From positions 62,001-126,000 of the forward strand of contig JAIXMR010000035.1 in the NCBI GenBank assembly GCA_025677835.1: DNA of 64,000 bases. The letters are read 5' to 3'. The position numbers and the translations under genes were made by a program. Positions 57,680 through 64,000 of this stretch are shown here, in pieces. The notes beneath the pieces are model-generated. The model ran no database searches. It worked only from the letters and a program-made list of their open reading frames with translations, and was not told the DNA's origin. This DNA comes from Sporodiniella umbellata (Eukaryota; Mucoromycota; Mucoromycetes; Mucorales; Rhizopodaceae). The stretch's first letter is position 1. Each line of letters begins with the position of its first letter.

Positions 57680-60665
57680 ATGGAACTACCGAATGTAGAT
57701 CCACTAAACAGTTCTTCAAATGAAAAGGCAACGGACAATGTTTCTGAAGGTAGACACTCAAATGCACTATTTCTATGTTCGATGACTTAGTTCAAATAGA
57801 CGAGACAAGAAGACAAAAAATTATAAACATCATAGATCACCAGTTTGATTTGGAAATATATCTTAAGCTGAAAGAAATCGCAACCATAAAACATGAGATC
57901 AAGAGCACTGAAAACGTTTTGGCAGACTTACAAGAGGCTATCAAAAATGGTATTTTATACTAAAAAAAAAAAGAGCTCTTTACTAAACACATTCACAAAA
58001 GAAACTTTAATGGCTTCTTTACCTGAATCAGCTCGCTATACACGCCGGTTAGCCTCTTACCATAATGGCGTGGCACTACAGGTGCAACCAACACAACCAC
58101 AAAAAAGAAAGCCACCAAAGAGTTTTAATAATGAAAAGTATCAGCTTTTTGGAAGACGACACGACGGAATCTATGTGAGGTAAGTTATAAAATGCTAGCT
58201 ATAAAGAAAATCATGTACAAAATTTTGTTCCATTTGAAAAATAGCTTGGCGTGTCCAGCCTGTCACCGCGGCGATTTTGCTAACCAACAGGGCTTTTTGA
58301 ATCACTGTCGGATATCGCACAACTTGGAGTTTGGTCCTTATGAGCAAATGCTATTAAAATGCGGTACGCCTGTTCATGAATCAGAGGTACCTGTGGATCA
58401 TCCAGCACGCCTGAGGCCATTGATGAACATTATACCAGTTGTTTCCAAGTATGTGTTTATAAATAGAAAGTATAGTCAATTTAGTTTTTTTATTGACTAA
58501 TCATTTAGACCAAATCCAAAAAAGCTTGAAAGGGTACTTTTTTTTTATGAACCATACAAGTCTTAAATTTTTTTTGTCTAGCCATCAATTAAGGTGTTTG
58601 AAGAAGATGTTGATATGGAGCTGGAGAACGAGCAGAGAGCATTGAATGAGTCAGCGCCAGAGCAAAGTGTCACAAACTCAGATCAAAATGAAGATACGCC
58701 AGAAACTCATGTAGAGAATGACACTGTTGATCCTCAAAATTCCGCTGCTGTAGAAACAAAGGATACCACACCACCATCACTAATGGAACCAGAACCAGAA
58801 CTAGAACTAGAACCACAGCTGGAATCAGCAATAGTAGCAATGAAGCAGGAGGAAAATGAACCGTCTCTACATTCAGAAATAAAGAAAGAAGAGGACAATA
58901 CCGACTTGGAAACAAATAACACTAATCCCCCTCAAGTGGAGTCCTTAGCTGCTGCTGTGTCAATTGTACCCTCTTCCTCCAAAGTAACAGCCGAAATAGG
59001 ATCCCGGTTCTATATTAAGCGACGTATTATTGTTGGCAATGTGAGTAAATTCATAACAACTGGTAAGTTCTTAATTATACAGCTTGAGTATAAAACGACC
59101 AATCTTTTTGTTTTTTACAAAAAAAAACAGAGCGCCGAGACCCCTCTCTCAAACAGTTTACTCATAAATGGATGATTTATGTTGTAGAACCACCTCAAGC
59201 GGACCAAGAGACGTTCATCACGTGTGCACGATTTCATTTACATCCAAGTTATAAACCGCACGACGTGATTGATGTAACAGAAGCCCCGTTTAAGCTCACT
59301 AGACTGGGTTGGGGCGAATTCCCTATTCGTATCCAGCTTTTTTTTGTGGACAAGCGTAGAAACAAGGCCGTGGATATTATTCATCATTTAAAATTAGATG
59401 ACTCACACTCTGGAAAACAGACGCTCGGTGCTGAAAGGAACATAGAGATTGAATTAGATAGAAATACAGACTTTTCTGACAAAAGCTCTGCTCCTGCAAT
59501 TCATGCCCCAGCCCTTGAAGTACCTGTAGTAAATACAGTAAAGCAAAAAATGAGTTTGTTAGGTGGCATCTTGAAAGAAAATGTCCAAAAACTTCCCCTT
59601 GTTCGAGCAGGCTCGTCTCATGGTAAAATCTTACCTTATAGCTGTGCACCCAGTGCAAAAGCATTTCTTAAATGGTCCGTGGGTAGACGGAAAGCCTCAG
59701 AGTGGTATCGAGCTCGTTTACTGAGATTAGAAACACAAAAAAAAGCATTCGAGACAAATGACAACGTATTGAGAATGGCGGCTGAATCGCTTCTCACCAA
59801 AGAAGTGCTCCATTGGTGTGTACAAAACAAGTATACCCCCACTAAAACCGATACACAAGAAGAGGGAGTAGAAAGTGGCACAGTGCATGGTTATTGTAAA
59901 TTTTGTGGAAAATTGAGAGACGGCCATGACGATTCTGTAGATGATCAATGCCTACAAAGACCCAAAGGATGGAATACCAGGAAACGCAATGGTGTAATCA
60001 ACAGTATAACGAGTGTTACCCATTTACTGAAGAAGTTAGAGACTGGGTGGGATGAGCACAAAGACTCAGGTAATCCAGTCTTCCCATTTGTTGCTTTTGT
60101 TGCTAAATCATAATATATCATAGATGAGTTAGATATAGACGTTGATATGAACGAGGGGGAATCAAAGGCATCCACAGAAGAGATTCAGCGACGGCGAGAG
60201 CTGATAGAGGAGGTCAAAACCCACAGCTATAACCATTCTAATGTGACAAATGAGCGTGCCCTGGATTGGATTTGGTCAGTAGTTGCTCAATTAAGACTCA
60301 AGACTATTACAGCCAACGATATGACACTAGGAAAAGACGGAAACCTCCAAGGTCCTAAAGCTGATTTTGACTTGTCTTCTGCTATGGAACAGAGACTTAT
60401 GGTTGGTAGCTTATTAGCACAGGTAGAGCGTCGAAAGAGATTAATATAAACGATTGTATACTAACAGCTGTTGTAAAATTAGGCTACGCGCGCATTTTTG
60501 AAAAGGCTGATAAATAAAACACTGGATGTGTGCTATGAACAGGAGCAAGGATCAGCAGACAAAGCCACAAAAATGATGGTACCCTACCACATCTACCAAG
60601 CTGTTCAAAAAAACGAAGAATTTGACTTTTTAACTAATCAACATATGGGAACAGAAGAACCATAG
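57680..60665 (+). CDS. YEATS2-like chromatin protein with C2H2 finger
   Basis: YEATS domains read acylated histone lysines; YEATS2 is the reader of the animal ATAC acetyltransferase complex. Nine exons: 57680-57749, 57791-57949, 58002-58179, 58245-58448, 58509-58533, 58582-59062, 59131-60069, 60124-60422, 60483-60665; about 845 aa with consistent phases. Order: basic helical N-terminus; a C2H2-like finger (CPAC-x12-H-x4-H) in LACPACHRGDFANQQGFLNH; an acidic disordered linker; the YEATS domain (FYIKRRIIVGNVSKFI, FHLHPSYKPHDVIDV, TRLGWGEFPIRIQLFF); and a C-terminal helical region (NERALDWIWSVVAQLRLKTI). Introns are short (41-68 nt). A nuclear chromatin role is inferred from the family. Tail to tail with the RasGEF gene. 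Confidence 0.87.
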
Positions 60666-60835
60666 TATTAAGCATAAGTTTGTGTACATAAATATACCTC
60701 TCTATTTTATTTTATTATATTGTTATTATTCTCTCTTTCCCCCCACCCCCTCATGATTTTTTCTTTCTTTTTGTTACTGTAAATAGTTTGTTTTGTTTTA
60801 ATATTATAATTTAGTTTTCTTTTATACAATAAAGC

Positions 60836-62584
60836 TCAAGTGGAAGCAGAGGTAGACACAAACAATGGTGGTGGCTTTTTTCTTTCAGAGCTAGGCAGAA
60901 TGTTACTAGACATAGAGTGTTGTATTCTATTCAGTCCCATTTTTCCGAAAGGCCGTGGTTTCCCTTTGTCCCAAGGCTCAAAAGAAGGGCTCCATCCATC
61001 TTTTATTGGCTCGGGCGCAGGATAGCCTTTCCATACTTCATCTTCGTCTTCTTCTTGCACTTCTGTATTGGAAACTGGGTAACCTTTCCACTCTTCATCG
61101 TCATCATCTTCCTCCTCGGTTTCTTTTGCAGGATATCCTTTCCACTCTTCATCGTTCACTTCTATTTGTAGATTGGTGACTGAAGTGGGAACAAACTCCG
61201 GTGCACTTGCAGACAGTGTTGGCTTGTGTTCGATTTCCGCTGTTCTGGGTTCCAGATCTACTTGGTTTGCATCAGAATCCGGGACTTTGATGGTTAATTT
61301 TGGGTCGTAATTTTTTCTTAAGGAACTACTGAGTTGATTTACATCATCTATTTGTTTTGGTATGCTTTCATAAGTGTCAGCTCCTTCAATCACTTCATAG
61401 GGTTCTATGTCTTCTGAAATTGTTCCTAGCTCTGTATGAGTTATTTCCTCCTCTAGTTGAGTACGTTCAACAGGTATCCACATATCGTTGCCATTTGGCT
61501 CCGCTTCGAGCTCTGGAGAATAGCTTTTAGCTGCTCGGCTTTCTTCCCCTTCTGCTTCTTCTTCATCCTCATCGTCCGTATCGTTCATTTCCACACGATG
61601 AAACTTCCAGTATAAATCGTTTTCTGGCTCGCTTTTTTCCAAAACCTCACCAGTAACCAATGGAACACTTTGCAAGCCTTCGCAATAGAGCTGAGGGAGG
61701 GTAAGGTATGGGCGTGACACAAGCCAATGGTATATATTTGGGTTACTTTGCACTATGTCCAGGTTCGTATTTTTAATAGCCCCCTGCATACTTTTCTGTG
61801 AAAAGGGTTTGATAGCAAGATTTCTTTGACAAAACTTTAAGATTTGAAGTGTTGAAGATACGCGATACATGATATCAAGATGCGCTTGAAGAAAAGGGAT
61901 AGCCACCATACGACTTGATGGATCTTGTGTGGGCTGTAAAAAGCTTAAAGTCAGCGAACCCAGAGTATTAATATAGTTTTCGTAATTTTCCTCTGGAGAC
62001 AGAATCGGTAAAAGGCTTTTGAAAGCCTTGATCATTTTGGGAGGACATTCGTTCCATGCATTCTCAATACGCTGTACTTCTGGCATCTGTAGACACTCAA
62101 GGATTGCAGTGCAACCTGAGAAATCGCGGTAGGTGAAAAGCAAGGTAGATGCCGTCTGGATTAATTGGTGAATGATTGTTTTATTTGACTCCTTTGAGCT
62201 ACAAATAACTTCATGTGCAAACACATGAGACAAAAAACGATGAAAGTCTAGCAGAGGGATGGCATTAACTCGCTTGTCAAAATGTATCAGCCAGGAATCA
62301 TCGAGAACAACAAGACGGAAGAGCTGCGAATCAATATAAGCAATTTCTTTGGCAATTTCTCGATAGTCAAAATCGCCAAAGGCTTTCTCTTGAATAGCCT
62401 GAATCCCCTTTGTCATTTGATCTAGTTTTTCTCTGATAGGAGAGTAATGCTTTTGAAGCAAAACATCATCTGGTGATTCAGATATGTTCTGTGAGATTTT
62501 AGACAGACACTCAGCAGACTCGATGGAGGCTTGCGTCAATGGCGATAGGGGTATCAAAGGAAGTCGAGTCAAATTGGGCGGCAT
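60836..62584 (-). CDS. RasGEF (CDC25-type) domain protein with WKGYP repeats
   Basis: Single exon, 582 aa. Residues about 70-290 look like a CDC25/RasGEF catalytic domain, which promotes GDP release from Ras-like GTPases (AKEIAYIDSQLFRLVVLDDSW; TLLFTYRDFSGCTAILECLQ; KSLLPILSPEENYENYINTL; IPFLQAHLDIMYR). An upstream REM module is not evident. The C-terminal half is acidic and disordered, with three copies of a (D/E)-x-WKGYP motif separated by 12-14 acidic residues (about residues 473-530). The end is basic and Ser/Pro-rich. Family match is good but the domain is rather divergent, so activity and target are uncertain. Confidence 0.78.
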   Translation of the reverse strand: MPPNLTRLPLIPLSPLTQASIESAECLSKISQNISESPDDVLLQKHYSPIREKLDQMTKGIQAIQEKAFGDFDYREIAKEIAYIDSQLFRLVVLDDSWLIHFDKRVNAIPLLDFHRFLSHVFAHEVICSSKESNKTIIHQLIQTASTLLFTYRDFSGCTAILECLQMPEVQRIENAWNECPPKMIKAFKSLLPILSPEENYENYINTLGSLTLSFLQPTQDPSSRMVAIPFLQAHLDIMYRVSSTLQILKFCQRNLAIKPFSQKSMQGAIKNTNLDIVQSNPNIYHWLVSRPYLTLPQLYCEGLQSVPLVTGEVLEKSEPENDLYWKFHRVEMNDTDDEDEEEAEGEESRAAKSYSPELEAEPNGNDMWIPVERTQLEEEITHTELGTISEDIEPYEVIEGADTYESIPKQIDDVNQLSSSLRKNYDPKLTIKVPDSDANQVDLEPRTAEIEHKPTLSASAPEFVPTSVTNLQIEVNDEEWKGYPAKETEEEDDDDEEWKGYPVSNTEVQEEDEDEVWKGYPAPEPIKDGWSPSFEPWDKGKPRPFGKMGLNRIQHSMSSNILPSSERKKPPPLFVSTSAST

Positions 62585-64000
62585 AATAAATTTGAGAGAA
62601 AAAAGGAGTAAAAGAAAAAAAAAAAGTTAAAATTTATTGCTTCGAAAGGAGGAGATTTTAACATCACACTTAGAAAGTCCTACTAGCTCTATTTTTTTTT
62701 TGCACAATTTTGATTTGGTGTATTTAAGCGTACATCTGTACATAATTTTTTTTAAAGAAGGCCTAGGACTAATACAATGCTCTCCTCCTTTTGCAAACTG
62801 CTCTTTTTTTATTTGAAAACATCATCAACATACTTGCAATTTCTCAATCAAACCAAGCTCCGAACATTACACCAGTTTACTATGTGTGCAACTTCAAAAA
62901 AAGAGGAAATACAACTTTCTTTACCAAACAACTTATAAAGCATACAAACCAACGGTAATTTATACTGAAAAAATTAGAAGGTACAGATACATGCATATCA
63001 AGACAAATAAAAAAATACCAGATATACACTACTAACAAAGTATGAGGTGCTCAAACGAATGATCCTTTGTTTGATATGTCGCATTCAAAACATAAAAATA
63101 TAAAATAGGTATTTACATAGCAACACTCAGTAAAAACTGATGAATCAGCCTAGTCCATTTTCTTTTGAGTTTAGATTTAAAATCTATTGAAGCGAATACA
63201 GCTTCTAAAAGGTTCCCAAATCTAGATAAGCAAAGAGACTAAACACAGTTTTTGGTAACGCTTACCCATTTAAATTGAAGTATTATGGTTTCTCAAAGCC
63301 GTGTTGAGACAAGATTGAAGTCTGAACTATTCAAAATTATTCTGCAACCGTTTTAATAGGCCTCATTACTAGAAAACTATAACTTGCCCAAAACGCACGT
63401 AGATATCTTTGAAGAGAAAGAAATGGCAGTCTAGGTGTTTGGACATGAGCCTTCTTCGTTCTTTACTAAACAGGCCTTATTTTTGTCTAAAAAATACAGT
63501 GTGTTTCTTTTGATTATTTGAAATTATTCTGTCAGTACTGAATGAAATGTTCACTTTCTGTTTATGTTTTACGTCAAGTTCATCAGCTTTTTTTTCTTCA
63601 TGGACACAGCCAAATGCACCATAAAGCAGCAGCTATATACTGCAACAAAAAAGGCTGATTAGGCTAAATACAGATTTTTCAAAATATACGTCTTTTGAAG
63701 TAAAAAAGCTCTCTAAAAAAAGATATATCTAACATGGTGTTAAGTCAACCGTATCGTTGATTTACTTGCTCAAAAGCCTGATCGGAGTTTATAATTCTAC
63801 AGGAACGCTCTCCAAACAGAACGATCAGCTTGGTGGGTGTTAAAAAGCAGGTTAAATGGTAAAACAGCCCTTATAAGAAAGTTGAAGTATATCATAAACG
63901 CTTTGTGTGCACGATATGTATGCATATGCTGATTTAAGAGCAGAATTTCTTTTCCAAATGTGATTTGATTCAAAAGCTTAGTCTTTACAGTTCAATAAAC
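62585..64000. other. terminal region without recognised gene
   Basis: Nothing convincing on either strand; only short A/T runs and low-complexity frames. It includes the RasGEF promoter area at its left end, with no clear TATA box. Confidence 0.55.

Overview
The window is nuclear DNA of a fungus. It is AT-rich and full of A/T homopolymers. Its compact multi-exon genes have short introns, mostly about 45-120 nt, with GTRNGY-type donors and often TACTAAC/CTAAC-like branch sites. Fungal hallmarks are ERG9, Chs7, a Bni1-type formin and Sec16. A CYRI/FAM49 homologue (lost from yeasts as far as I know), a basidiomycete/zygomycete-style Ras and a TIR element with a gene family I associate with Mucorales suggest Mucoromycota, probably Mucorales. 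The species cannot be named from sequence alone.

Layout. 1-2832: no gene seen. 2833-4404(+): squalene synthase. 4635-4931(-) and 6140-6355(-): two unrecognised small proteins. 6.4-9.7 kb: gene-poor, with one decayed coding relic. 9713-14414(-): Sec16. 14636-19767(-): formin. 19.8-22.3 kb: empty. 22342-22965(-): cytochrome c oxidase subunit IV. 23200-25318(-): eIF2A, divergent from 25516-26674(+), a SLC25A32/Flx1-like mitochondrial carrier. 26986-27848(-): Ras GTPase. 28182-31575: a 3.4-kb TA-flanked terminal-inverted-repeat element with a broken multi-exon gene. 31.6-37.1 kb: empty. 37106-38276(-): CYRI. 40807-42128(-): aldo-keto reductase. 45818-46801(-): arginase. 47463-49523(-): fatty-aldehyde-type dehydrogenase. 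49667-50242: two small candidate genes. 54585-55749(+): Chs7. 55923-56624(+): mitochondrial RsfS. 57680-60665(+): YEATS2-like protein. 60836-62584(-): RasGEF-domain protein. An apparently identical 375-bp inverted repeat lies at 44123-44497 and 51335-51709.

Several genes serve polarised growth and membrane/cell-wall traffic: formin (actin cables), Sec16 (ER exit), Chs7 (chitin synthase export), Ras, RasGEF and CYRI (small-GTPase control of actin). There is also a mitochondrial/metabolic set: Cox IV, FAD/folate-type carrier, RsfS, arginase and ALDH. They are not an operon, and this grouping is only descriptive.

The most notable observations are: (1) the Ras reading frame can only be restored by a 2-nt microexon that completes codon 30; (2) the TIR element carries an undescribed (to me) protein family and looks mutationally dead; (3) a fungal CYRI keeps the Rac-binding arginine pair; (4) there are several unannotated small-protein genes.
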